From Bradyrhizobium sp. (GTDB taxonomy: Bacteria > Pseudomonadota > Alphaproteobacteria > Rhizobiales > Xanthobacteraceae): a stretch of DNA of 60,043 nucleotides. Shown piece after piece: positions 40,135 through 48,531 of this stretch. The translations under genes and the position numbers were made by a program. Each line of letters begins with the position of its first letter. Position 1 is the stretch's first letter. The DNA lies in the NCBI RefSeq assembly GCF_004799405.1, contig NZ_SSMW01000146.1:1-60043 (forward strand), given 5' to 3'. The notes below the pieces were generated by a model that saw only the letters and a list, made by a program, of their open reading frames with translations, searched no databases and was not told where the DNA came from.

Positions 40135-40283
40135 CGCCGGATCAATCCAAGCCTGTGTCGGGAGGAGCCGGGTCTGTGCCAGCGGTCTGTGCCAGCGCAC
40201 CATCCCTGAATGACGAAGAATGCGTCCCGCAAGGCTGCGGGACGCATGAAGGTTGCAGAACTTTATTCAGCGCCGGCACCCGT

Positions 40284-40940
40284 TCACTTGGACGCGGTGG
40301 TCTTGTTCTCCATATTCACGACCTGCACGCGGCGGTTCTCCTCAGCCAGCGGGTCGTTCGGGTTCTTGAGCTTGGTCTTGCCATATCCGACGGTCACGAG
40401 ATCGGGGCCGGCGATGTTGAACTTGCTCATCAGGTAACGCTTGATCGAATCCGCGCGCCGCTCGGACAAGTCCTGATTGAAGGCATCGCCGCCGGCAGCA
40501 TCGGTGTGGCCCGCGACGAGAAAGGTCGATCCCTTCAGGTCGGGATTGGTAAGCGCTCTTCCGAGAGCCTGAACCGCAGGCAATGATTTTGCGCTGATAT
40601 CGGCTGAATTGTAATCGAAGGTGATTTCAAGATCGATATTCGGCTTGTCCTTGACGATGGTGGCGATTTCTTCCCGCTCGGTGTTCGAAAGCGAGCGTGT
40701 CGTCCGGTTGCGAATGGTATTAACAAAACGCCCTTCGGCGGCGATGGCCTCCGGATCGGCCTGGGGCCCTACTGACAAGCCCCTGGTGAGCACCGGCTTG
40801 ACCGGAACCAGCGCCTTGACGATTTGATCCTCGGTGACGTCGCCGGCGACGGCTCTTCCCACCCCTACGGAAAGTGCCACGCCAATCGTCACGATCGAAA
40901 GGATCGCGGTAAGAGTTCTCCTTCCAGACATTTTCGACAT
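40284..40940 (-). CDS. OmpA-like peptidoglycan-binding protein
   Basis: A 218-residue exported protein. A signal peptide (about 1-32, ending near AVAGD) precedes a helical region and an OmpA C-terminal domain (about 100-210) with the usual elements: ITFDYNSADISAKS, VAGHTDAAGG, and NQDLSERRADSIKRYL followed by VGYGKTK and ENRRVQVV. The Asp and Arg that hold diaminopimelate are kept. It probably anchors something to the cell wall. It lies between the second pseudocaspase gene and the adaptor and pump genes on the same strand, with gaps of about 150 bases on each side. Confidence 0.88.
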   Translation of the reverse strand: MSKMSGRRTLTAILSIVTIGVALSVGVGRAVAGDVTEDQIVKALVPVKPVLTRGLSVGPQADPEAIAAEGRFVNTIRNRTTRSLSNTEREEIATIVKDKPNIDLEITFDYNSADISAKSLPAVQALGRALTNPDLKGSTFLVAGHTDAAGGDAFNQDLSERRADSIKRYLMSKFNIAGPDLVTVGYGKTKLKNPNDPLAEENRRVQVVNMENKTTASK

Positions 40941-41103
40941 TTCCCAGTCCTCCTGCGCTGCCCGCGCTGTTCAAATCGATTTGCAAACAAGCTGCCGGAC
41001 AATCCGTCGCGGCCGGTTCTTCCGAATCTTGGCTACTTCTTCCTTTGTCTCCGGTGCAGGCCTCGGGTTCGAGGAAACACCGGCATTCCCACTCAAATTA
41101 GCG

Positions 41104-42570
41104 TCAATTTACCCCGTAACTCGCAAATTCCTTAGCAATATTTGGATCCATGGCTTTGGCGTTGGATATGTCCAGGTTGCCCTCGGCCATTGCGCCATTG
41201 CGTTGCTTGGCAAGGCCGCGCCCGTATAGCGACGAAGTCAGCCTCGGATTGATCTTCAGCGCGGCGTCGAAATCGGCAATCGCATTCTTGGTCTGCCCGC
41301 TCTTCAGATTAACCAGGCCGCGGCTGTCGAGGGCGTCGACAAAGTTCGGGCGCAGCCGAAGCGCCTCGTTACAATCCTTCAAGGCCGCCTGCAGGTCGCC
41401 GATCACCGTGCGCGCCCAGCACCGGTTGTTATAGGCTTCGACGTCCTTGGGATTGAGCCGCAGCGAGTCGTCGAAGTCCCTGATTGCAAGGCTATAGGCT
41501 CCCTTGCTGGCATAGACCTGTCCACGCCGGTAAAGCGAGGCCGCATCGTCCGGATTATCGACGAGCTTGGCCGTCAGGCTTTTGATGGTCGGGTCATCGT
41601 CAAATGTGTCATTTCTGTCCACCGGTGTGACCGGTGGCGTGACGGGGGCAGCGACCGGTGGAGGAGCAACCGGAGGAGGAGCGACTGGCGGGGCGACCGA
41701 GACCTCCGGCGATTTTGGAGGCAGTGGCGGCAACGGTGGCGGCAATGGCGGTGGTTCGCGGGGCGGCGCGGGGATCGACGCCACCGGACCCGGACCGGGC
41801 GGCCGCGGGCTGGAACCCGGTGCGCCCGGGATAAACGAAAAATCCTCGGCCAAGGACGACGAAATCCAGGGTACCTGCTCAAGGCGGGACGCGCGGGTGA
41901 CGCCGACGCGGGTTCGATTAAGCGTCTCTTCGGCCATCAGGTCGGGAACGCGAATTTCCTTGAGCAGCTCCTGCACGAAAAGGCTGTGGTCGCCGCCATT
42001 GTCTGAAACGACCGAGCTGAGCGCCGCCGAGTACATCACCAACGTTCCGTTCGGCGCGATCACCGGGGCAAGACCGGCCGAAAAACTGCGGAATCGGCGC
42101 TCGAAGGGATTGCGCCTGCTGGCGTCGATCAGCGCGATTTTGACGCCGGCACCGCGGCTGTTGATTTCGCCCAGCACCGTCTCCAGGCTAAAACCATCGC
42201 GGCGGACGTCCGGTTCGGTCCAGATCTGCGCATCGACCGGGATCATGTAGCTCTGGCGGCCGGACTGCACGCCGAATCCGCTGAAGAAAATCAGCGCAAT
42301 CGAGCCGGGCTTGATGTGTCCGTAGAGCCGATCGAAGGCGCGGCGCATGTTTTCGCCGGTCAGGTTTTCTCCGATATCGACGTTGAACCCGTCGCGCTTG
42401 AGCTCGTCGGCGACGTCGCGGGCGTCGTTTATCGGCTCCTTGAGCGGGGCATCGGCGTCAGGATATTTCGCGTTGCCGATCACCAGGGCGAACCGGTCGG
42501 CTGCGGCCGACGGGGCGGCGGGCGCGACCGCAAAAATCAAGATCAGAAGCAGTGCAAGGCGCATTCTCAT
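41104..42570 (-). CDS. Pseudocaspase with proline-rich linker and TPR repeats
   Basis: A 488-residue exported protein. A signal peptide (about 1-24) is followed by a caspase p20-like domain (about 25-245), a proline-rich linker (about 255-320, many PPP and APP units) and about four TPR repeats (about 345-480, with SLYRRGQVYASKGAYSLAIR and similar). The histidine loop reads FFSGFGVQ (Phe99) and the cysteine loop LIDASRRNP (Ser151), so it cannot be a normal caspase-type protease. The same PVDA-x-IW and DVRRDG segments occur in the 26.2-kb paralogue. TPRs suggest a scaffold role. It heads a leftward run with OmpA-like, adaptor and pump genes. Confidence 0.85.
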   Translation of the reverse strand: MRMRLALLLILIFAVAPAAPSAAADRFALVIGNAKYPDADAPLKEPINDARDVADELKRDGFNVDIGENLTGENMRRAFDRLYGHIKPGSIALIFFSGFGVQSGRQSYMIPVDAQIWTEPDVRRDGFSLETVLGEINSRGAGVKIALIDASRRNPFERRFRSFSAGLAPVIAPNGTLVMYSAALSSVVSDNGGDHSLFVQELLKEIRVPDLMAEETLNRTRVGVTRASRLEQVPWISSSLAEDFSFIPGAPGSSPRPPGPGPVASIPAPPREPPPLPPPLPPLPPKSPEVSVAPPVAPPPVAPPPVAAPVTPPVTPVDRNDTFDDDPTIKSLTAKLVDNPDDAASLYRRGQVYASKGAYSLAIRDFDDSLRLNPKDVEAYNNRCWARTVIGDLQAALKDCNEALRLRPNFVDALDSRGLVNLKSGQTKNAIADFDAALKINPRLTSSLYGRGLAKQRNGAMAEGNLDISNAKAMDPNIAKEFASYGVN

Positions 42571-42791
42571 ACGACGGCAGTCCAGCCCACAGGGCGCCGG
42601 TCCGAGCTTGCGCCGCGGCGACCTTACCCCACGCAAACCGCATTATCAAACCGGCCTACCGAGTCCTGTCAACTGTCACAAAGCCGCTGATAACAGTGAC
42701 AATTAACCGCGACGGTGCATCGCAGAACCTTACTCGAAATCGGTCAACGGGACAGCCGCCGAGTCACGCATTTCGCGCCGCAATAACCTAA

Positions 42792-42807
42792 TGTGATGAA
42801 TATCACA
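42792..42807. promoter_or_regulatory. Exact CRP-type operator between pseudocaspase and lactonase-like genes
   Basis: TGTGATGAATATCACA fits TGTGA-N6-TCACA at every position. It lies in the 358-base gap 42571-42928: 222 bases upstream of the leftward pseudocaspase gene and 121 bases upstream of the rightward lactonase-like gene. The gap also contains TGTCAC (42674-42679) and GTGACA (42696-42701) 16 bases apart; nothing else is recognised. Confidence 0.6.
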
Positions 42808-42928
42808 TAGGAGAATAACGCATCCGCGCGGGTTTGACCTTTGTCAATGACGGTGGCTTGGTGCGACGATCGGTCATAGGCCCCGAAAATCAGTGCCGAG
42901 AAGCTGGCGCCCAAGAAAAGTGAAGCCG

Positions 42929-43735
42929 ATGGGAAACGTCTACGAAATTTACGCGCTCCGCTACGCAACCATGTCGCCGCGCACGCCCCAGATGAATTAT
43001 CTGTTGCCGGATCCTCACGAGAGCACGGCCTCGGATCTCGATTACTTCGTCTGGCTGATCCGGGGTGGCGGCCGCGATATTCTGGTCGACACCGGCTTCA
43101 ATGCCGCCGAGGCGCAGGCGCGAAACCGCAAGCTGACGCTCAATCCGGTCGATGCGCTGGCGCGCTTCGATGTCCGCGCCGACGACATCAAGGATGTGGT
43201 CGTCACCCATCTGCATTACGACCACGCCGGTAATCTCGATCGTTTTCCCAAGGCGCGGTTCCACCTGCAGGATCGCGAGATGAGCTTCGCCACCGGGCGC
43301 TGCATGTGCTTCGGGACTTTGCGTCATCCGTTCTCGGTCGAGCACGTCACGCTGATGGTCCGCCACGTCTATGGCGAGCGCGTCACCTTCCATTCCGGCG
43401 ACGGCGAGGTGGCGCCGGGTGTAACGGTGCATCGGGTCGGGGGGCATTCCGATGGCTTGCAGGTGGTGCGGGTCGAGACCGCGCGCGGGCCGGTGGTGCT
43501 GGCGTCGGATGCGGCGCATTACTACGGCAATCTGCATCGCCGCAGTCCGTTTCCGATCGTCTATAACGTCGGCGATATGTGCGTAGGCTGGGAAATCGTC
43601 GAGCGTCTGGCCGGCCATCCCGACCGCGTCATTCCCGGGCACGATCCGCTGGTTACCGAGATCTATCCGCGCGCCGGCGACAAGGCCGATGCCTATTCGT
43701 TGCATCTGCAGCCTTCTCGCTCTTTCGTCAAATAG
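42929..43735 (+). CDS. Metallo-beta-lactamase-fold protein, AHL-lactonase-like
   Basis: A 268-residue metallo-hydrolase of the N-acyl-homoserine-lactonase group. The dinuclear zinc motif HLHYDHAG is complete, and further likely ligands are in VGGHSDG, LASDAAHYY and IPGHDP. Members open lactone rings of quorum signals, or other lactones; the local setting, next to catabolic genes, leaves both open. The ATG at 42929 gives the typical N-terminus MGNVYEIYALRY. A CRP-type palindrome lies 121 bases upstream. The next gene, 19 bases downstream, is a dehydrogenase on the same strand. Confidence 0.82.
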   Translation: MGNVYEIYALRYATMSPRTPQMNYLLPDPHESTASDLDYFVWLIRGGGRDILVDTGFNAAEAQARNRKLTLNPVDALARFDVRADDIKDVVVTHLHYDHAGNLDRFPKARFHLQDREMSFATGRCMCFGTLRHPFSVEHVTLMVRHVYGERVTFHSGDGEVAPGVTVHRVGGHSDGLQVVRVETARGPVVLASDAAHYYGNLHRRSPFPIVYNVGDMCVGWEIVERLAGHPDRVIPGHDPLVTEIYPRAGDKADAYSLHLQPSRSFVK

Positions 43736-43754
43736 CCCCGGCGAACCGAAAACA

Positions 43755-44645
43755 ATGTCACCAGCCAGCACCGTCGGCTTTATCGGTCTCGGCGTGATGG
43801 GCGAGCCGATCTGCCGCAATCTCGTCAACAAGAGCGGCGCAGCCGTGATTGCGTTCGACCTGTCGCAGGCGGCACTGTCGCGGCTGCGCGCGGAAGGCGC
43901 GGCCATTGCCGGCTCGGTCGCCGAAATCATCGACAAAAGCGAAATCGTGTTCCTTTGCCTTCCCAGCGCCAAACATGTGCGCAGCGTGTTCGAAGGCGAC
44001 GGCATCCTGAAAAATATCCGGACAGGTCAGGTCGTGGTTGATCTCGGGACTTCATCCGTGAAGCTCACGCGCGATTTCGCCAGGCAGTTGCAGGCCAAGG
44101 GCGCACGCTGGGCTGACGCGCCGATCGCGCGCACCCGTCAGGCCGCGCAGGATGGCACGCTCAGCGTTATGGTCGGTGCTACGCCGGAATTATTCGCCCG
44201 TATCGAACCCTTGATCCGCTGCTTTGGCACCGACGTCACCAATTGCGGCGGCGTTGGAGCGAGACAAGTAACGAAAATCCTCAACAACATGGTGCTGTTT
44301 GAAACCGTCAACGCACTGGCCGAGGCGGTTGCGGTGGCCAAACGCAACGGTGTCGATCCGGCCTTGCTGCTGGATACCTTGTCGAAAGGCTCGGCCGACA
44401 GTTTTGCGCTGCGCAATCACGGCATCAAGGCCATCGTAACAGGTAATTTTCCAGAGCGCGCGTTTTCGACCGAGTACGCGTTAAAGGATCTGTCCTATGC
44501 ACTGGAACTGGCCGATGATGCCGGTATCAAGATCCGCGGCGCCGAATTGATCGGCAAGGTTTTGCAGGAGGCGATCGATGCCGGGTCGGCGGATGCGTAT
44601 TTTCCGGTGATCGCGAAGCATATCGGTGGAGGGAGCAAGTCATGA
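43755..44645 (+). CDS. NAD(P)-dependent beta-hydroxyacid dehydrogenase family protein
   Basis: A 296-residue member of the 3-hydroxyisobutyrate/tartronate-semialdehyde reductase family. The Rossmann start is VGFIGLGVMGEPICRNL, and the catalytic lysine is Lys174 in ARQVTKILNNM. The usual substrate-binding DAPVSGG reads DAPIART here, so the substrate may differ from the classical enzymes. It overlaps the RidA gene by four bases (ATGA), showing coupled translation, and follows the lactonase-like gene closely; the three genes look like a small catabolic operon. Confidence 0.85.
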   Translation: MSPASTVGFIGLGVMGEPICRNLVNKSGAAVIAFDLSQAALSRLRAEGAAIAGSVAEIIDKSEIVFLCLPSAKHVRSVFEGDGILKNIRTGQVVVDLGTSSVKLTRDFARQLQAKGARWADAPIARTRQAAQDGTLSVMVGATPELFARIEPLIRCFGTDVTNCGGVGARQVTKILNNMVLFETVNALAEAVAVAKRNGVDPALLLDTLSKGSADSFALRNHGIKAIVTGNFPERAFSTEYALKDLSYALELADDAGIKIRGAELIGKVLQEAIDAGSADAYFPVIAKHIGGGSKS

Positions 44646-44986
44646 TCGACCGTTTTGCGGGCCTGACGCCAACCCGCAGCCGCGCCGTCGTTCACGATGG
44701 CCTTGTGTTCACCGTGGCGGTCGCGCCGGATCCCGTGACTTCCTCGATGTACGAACAGACCGTCAAGGCGCTCGCCCGGATCGACGAAAGTCTTGCTTTG
44801 TGCGGTTCCGACAAGAGCAGGATCCTCTCCGCCATCGTCTACATCACGGACATCAAGCGGAAAAGCGAGATGAACCGCGCCTGGGACGAATGGGTCGATG
44901 CGAAGAATCCGCCGATGCGGGCCTGCATCGGTGTCGATCTCGAACCTCCGCACATCGTGGAGATCGTGGTGACGGCCGCGAAATAA
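44642..44986 (+). CDS. RidA family enamine/imine deaminase-like protein
   Basis: A 114-residue protein of the RidA/YjgF/UK114 family. The conserved arginine that holds the substrate carboxylate is visible in PPMRACIGVDL, followed by the closing strand HIVEIVVTA. Family members hydrolyse reactive imines or related compounds, and many are specialised in catabolic operons. Its start overlaps the stop of the dehydrogenase gene, so the two probably act in one pathway. Confidence 0.87.
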   Translation: MIDRFAGLTPTRSRAVVHDGLVFTVAVAPDPVTSSMYEQTVKALARIDESLALCGSDKSRILSAIVYITDIKRKSEMNRAWDEWVDAKNPPMRACIGVDLEPPHIVEIVVTAAK

Positions 44987-45069
44987 GCCTGCCATGCGTC
45001 ATTGGCGCGAGGCGAAGCAATCCATGGCAGTTCATCGCGTGCAAGCGCGCAGGGAAACGGGGTCCGCGT

Positions 45070-45621
45070 TCAATACACCTCCCGGCCGCCTGCTTGCTCG
45101 CTGTTCCGCGCGAGATCGAGACTGTCCTCGATCTTGCCGATCAGGCGCGCCAACTCCTTGCGTTCCGCCGCCGAGAGGCACGACAAAATCTCCTGCTCCT
45201 TGCGCAACAGGCGCGGAATCAACTCCTGGTACAGCGTCCTGCCCTTCCGCGTCATGCGCAAGACGAATTCGCGGCGGTCGTCTTCATTCTCGACGCGCTC
45301 CACGAGTTGCCGTTTCATCAGCGCGGTGACGGCCCGGCTGATGGTGGACTTATGGGTGCGGGTGCAATGCACGATGTACTGCGCGCTGCAGGCCTCGTTG
45401 CGGAAGCCGAGCGTCGCCAACACGCGCCATTCCGGGATATCCAGCCCGTAGCGCGTTTTATACTCGCTGGATAGCGCGGCGCTGACCTCGGCCGCCAGCC
45501 GGTTCAGCCGGAACGGCGCAAACCTGAAGAGATCGAGTTTGGAGTTTCCTTTGGACGCGTTTTCGTCCCGCCAACCGGTACCTGCTTCGCCTGCCAACGC
45601 TTTTATCAAAAATCGCTCCAA
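45070..45621 (-). CDS. MarR family transcription regulator
   Basis: A 183-residue winged-helix regulator. The dimer helices flank a DNA-binding region (about 65-130) with the recognition helix HKSTISRAVTALMKRQLVE and the wing ENEDDRREFVLRMT. MarR-type proteins often control adjacent aromatic catabolic genes and respond to a pathway ligand. It is divergent from the flavoprotein hydroxylase gene, with a candidate operator in the shared gap. The first 28 residues are not typical, and a later start near residue 29 is possible. Confidence 0.87.
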   Translation of the reverse strand: MERFLIKALAGEAGTGWRDENASKGNSKLDLFRFAPFRLNRLAAEVSAALSSEYKTRYGLDIPEWRVLATLGFRNEACSAQYIVHCTRTHKSTISRAVTALMKRQLVERVENEDDRREFVLRMTRKGRTLYQELIPRLLRKEQEILSCLSAAERKELARLIGKIEDSLDLARNSEQAGGREVY

Positions 45622-45653
45622 TGGCAGTTGACGCCGGAACGCCGGAGGCGTTT

Positions 45654-45677
45654 AGATAGTTGCATATGAGACCATCT
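45654..45677. promoter_or_regulatory. Candidate MarR operator
   Basis: AGATAGT-N10-ACCATCT, an inverted repeat with one mismatch, in the 96-base gap between the divergent MarR gene and the flavoprotein hydroxylase gene. Position and symmetry fit a MarR dimer site; no consensus was available to compare. Confidence 0.4.
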
Positions 45678-45717
45678 TAGCTTGGACGGATTACCCTGGC
45701 CAGAGCAATGTGAGCGG

Positions 45718-47319
45718 ATGGCGCAGCAGTCCAAAACCCAGTTTGGCTATCGCCGGCATCCCGATCAGGATCGCGCCGTTACTGATCCGGCCGGGCATCC
45801 GGTCGTGGTGGTCGGCGCCGGGCCGGTGGGACTGTCGCTGGCGATCGATCTGGCGCAGCGCGGGCAGCCGGTCGTGCTGCTTGATGACGCCGACCGGATC
45901 GGCGAGGGATCGCGCGCGATCTGCTTTTCCAAGCGCGCGCTGGAGTACTGGGATCGGCTGGGCGCCGGCCAGCGCATGGTCGACAAGGGCGTGGTGTGGA
46001 GCGTCGGCAAGATTTTCCACGGCGCGTCGCAGCTCTATCAATTCAACCTGCTGCCGGAGCAGGGACACAAGCGGCCCGCCTTCATCAACCTGCAGCAATT
46101 CCATGCCGAAGCCTACCTGGTCGATCGCGTCCGAGAGCTACCGGCGATCGACCTGCGCTGGCGCAACAAGGTGATCGGGCTGCAGCAGCGCAATGACCAT
46201 GTGGTGCTGACCATTGAGACGCCGGACGGGCCCTATCCGATGCACGCGCATTACGTCGTCGCCTGCGACGGGGCGCGATCGTCGTTGCGGCAGATGGCCG
46301 GCGCCGAATTCGCAGGGCAGGTGTTTGAGGATCAGTTCCTGATCGCCGACGTCAGGATGACGGCGGAATTTCCGACCGAACGCTGGTTCTGGTTCGATCC
46401 GCCGTTTCACGCCGGCCGGTCGGCCCTGTTGCACAAGCAACCGGACGATATCTGGCGGATCGATCTTCAACTCGATCCGGATGCGGACCCCGCCGTCGAG
46501 AAGCGGCCGGAAAACGTGCGGCCGCGGATTGCGCGCATGCTCGGGCACGACAAGTTCGATTTCGAATGGATATCGCTCTACAAATTCCAGTGTCGGCGGA
46601 TGGACAAATTCATCCATGGCCGGGTGATGTTCGCCGGCGACGCCGCGCATCAGGTCTCGCCTTTCGGCGCGCGGGGCGCCAATTCCGGGCTGGAAGACGC
46701 CGAGAACCTGGCATGGAAACTCGACCGCGTATTGCACGGGAGTTCGCCGGAAGCGTTGCTTGACACCTATCACGTTGAACGCAGTGCCGCCGCCGACGAG
46801 AATATCCGGGAATCCACCCGCTCGACCGATTTCATGGCGCCCGGTTCCCGCCAGGAGGCGCGGCTGCGCAAAGCGGTGCTGTCGCTCGCCAGGGAGACCG
46901 AATTCGGCAAACGCATGGTCAATGGCGGAAGGCTTTCGGTTCCCTCGACCTATGACACGCCGCTTTCGACCGCGGATACCGAGGCATGGCGCGGCGGTCC
47001 GGTCCCCGGCGCCTCGATACCGGATGCACCGCTTGGCGCACGGCCCGGCGGTCCGACATTTCTGACCGAAGCCTTTATTCAAACGGGAACGCGGTTCACG
47101 CTGCTCGCGTTTGCCAATGGTGCTGCGGTCGATCCGCCCGATGGCATCGGCGTGATCCATATCGGTGTCAATGATGGCGATCTGGTCTGGACACGCTACG
47201 ATGCAGAGCCGGGCACGGCCTATCTGTTGCGGCCCGACGGCTATGTCGCCGCGCGTTTCCGGCATCCGACCCGCGCCGCACTCGACACCGCATTGGCGCG
47301 GGCTGCCGGCATCAATTGA
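45718..47319 (+). CDS. FAD-dependent aromatic hydroxylase (MhaA/MhpA-like)
   Basis: A 533-residue class A flavoprotein monooxygenase. It shows VVVVGAGPVGLSLAIDLA (FAD binding, about 29-46), the DG motif in VACDGARSSLR and the GD motif in RVMFAGDAAHQVSPFGARGA, followed by a thioredoxin-like C-terminal part. The place in a homogentisate gene cluster, with a small downstream partner, recalls 3-hydroxyphenylacetate 6-hydroxylase (MhaA with MhaB) of Pseudomonas, which makes homogentisate; this is inference. The ATG at 45718 is used, although a TTG at 45682 is in frame. Confidence 0.82.
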   Translation: MAQQSKTQFGYRRHPDQDRAVTDPAGHPVVVVGAGPVGLSLAIDLAQRGQPVVLLDDADRIGEGSRAICFSKRALEYWDRLGAGQRMVDKGVVWSVGKIFHGASQLYQFNLLPEQGHKRPAFINLQQFHAEAYLVDRVRELPAIDLRWRNKVIGLQQRNDHVVLTIETPDGPYPMHAHYVVACDGARSSLRQMAGAEFAGQVFEDQFLIADVRMTAEFPTERWFWFDPPFHAGRSALLHKQPDDIWRIDLQLDPDADPAVEKRPENVRPRIARMLGHDKFDFEWISLYKFQCRRMDKFIHGRVMFAGDAAHQVSPFGARGANSGLEDAENLAWKLDRVLHGSSPEALLDTYHVERSAAADENIRESTRSTDFMAPGSRQEARLRKAVLSLARETEFGKRMVNGGRLSVPSTYDTPLSTADTEAWRGGPVPGASIPDAPLGARPGGPTFLTEAFIQTGTRFTLLAFANGAAVDPPDGIGVIHIGVNDGDLVWTRYDAEPGTAYLLRPDGYVAARFRHPTRAALDTALARAAGIN

Positions 47320-47327
47320 GGTTACCC

Positions 47328-47555
47328 ATGGCGCTGTCCACGAGTTCGAATTTCGCCAAGCCGGATGACGCGTTTCGTGCCGTTGTCGAAGCGCATCGTG
47401 GCTTGAGCGACGAGCAAAGCGCCGATCTCGATGCGGCGCTGGTTCTGATTCTCGCCAATCACATCGGCGATCTCGAGGTGCTGCGTGAGGCGATCGAGCT
47501 TGCCAGACGGCGGATGGTGGATGCCAGCCAGCAACAACAACAGCAACAGCAATAA
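47328..47555 (+). CDS. DUF2783 small protein with polyglutamine tail
   Basis: A 75-residue helical protein starting eight bases after the hydroxylase stop codon, with GAGG at good spacing. The core DEQSADLDAALVLILANHIG followed by DLEVLREAIELARR is the DUF2783 pattern. It ends in eight consecutive glutamines encoded by CAA/CAG codons, a short repeat tract prone to slippage. Such proteins regularly follow this flavoprotein, so it may be a coupling or stabilising subunit comparable to MhaB. Confidence 0.78.
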   Translation: MALSTSSNFAKPDDAFRAVVEAHRGLSDEQSADLDAALVLILANHIGDLEVLREAIELARRRMVDASQQQQQQQQ

Positions 47556-47575
47556 GCGCAAAGGGAATCGAACCG

Positions 47576-48529
47576 ATGGCCAGGGGTTTTGCATCCACGA
47601 CCGACATGGCGGAGAAGAAAATCACCTTCTCTGAGATCGGCACCGATCTCTATGCCTTCACCGCCGAGGGCGATCCGAATTCCGCTGTCATCGTCGGCGA
47701 TGACGGCTGCATCGTATTCGATGCCCAGGCGACGCCGGCGATGGCCAACAGGGTGATCGAACGGGTGCGCACCGTCACCGACAGGCCGATCAAATATGTG
47801 GTGCTGTCGCATTATCATGCGGTGCGGGTGCTCGGAGCCTCCGCCTACAAGGCGCAGGCCGTGGTTGCGTCCGCAGAAACCTATCGGCTGATCGAAGAAC
47901 GCGGCCAGCAGGATTGGGATTCGGAATATGGTCGCTTTCCGCGGCTGTTCCAGGATGCCCAGAGCATTCCCGGCCTGACCTGGCCGACGCTGACTTTCGA
48001 AGGCGCAATGTCGATCTATCTCGGAAAGCGCGAGGTGCAGTTGCTGCAACTCGGCGCGGGACACACTTCGGGCGATATCGTCGCCTGGGTGCCGGATGCC
48101 GAGGTGATGTTTTCCGGCGACCTGATCGAATATCATTCGGCCTGCTATTGCGGCGACGCGCATTTGCGCGAATGGCCGACGACGCTGAACGAAATTCGCG
48201 CTTTCAATCCCAAGGCGATCGCGCCGGGGCGCGGCGATGCGCTCAAGGGCCTGGCTACCGCGCGCGACGCCATCGCGATGACGCGCGATTTCGTCACCAC
48301 GCTGTTTGGCGCCGCCGAGACCGCGGTCGCCAAGGGCCGCAACCTCAAGCAGACCATGGCGGCGGCGCGCGAGGTGATGGACCCGAAGTTTTCGAGTTTT
48401 GCGATCTACGAACACTGCCTGCCATTCAACGTCTCGCGCGCGTTCGATGAAGCATCGGGAATAGACGATCCCGTGATCTGGACCGACAAGCGCGACCAGG
48501 AAATGTGGGCGGCCCTGCAAGGAGGATGA
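47576..48529 (+). CDS. Metallo-beta-lactamase-fold protein with incomplete metal motif
   Basis: A 317-residue protein of the MBL-fold hydrolase superfamily. Where HxHxDH is expected it reads HYHAVR (His79, His81, then Val83 and Arg84 in place of Asp and His), while GAGHTSGD and FSGDLIEYH are kept. One metal site may persist and the second is probably lost. It lies between the hydroxylase pair and homogentisate dioxygenase in the same operon, with two bases before the next start codon, so it belongs to that pathway. Lactone hydrolysis or a non-hydrolytic role is possible. Confidence 0.78.
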   Translation: MARGFASTTDMAEKKITFSEIGTDLYAFTAEGDPNSAVIVGDDGCIVFDAQATPAMANRVIERVRTVTDRPIKYVVLSHYHAVRVLGASAYKAQAVVASAETYRLIEERGQQDWDSEYGRFPRLFQDAQSIPGLTWPTLTFEGAMSIYLGKREVQLLQLGAGHTSGDIVAWVPDAEVMFSGDLIEYHSACYCGDAHLREWPTTLNEIRAFNPKAIAPGRGDALKGLATARDAIAMTRDFVTTLFGAAETAVAKGRNLKQTMAAAREVMDPKFSSFAIYEHCLPFNVSRAFDEASGIDDPVIWTDKRDQEMWAALQGG

Positions 48530-48531
48530 CC

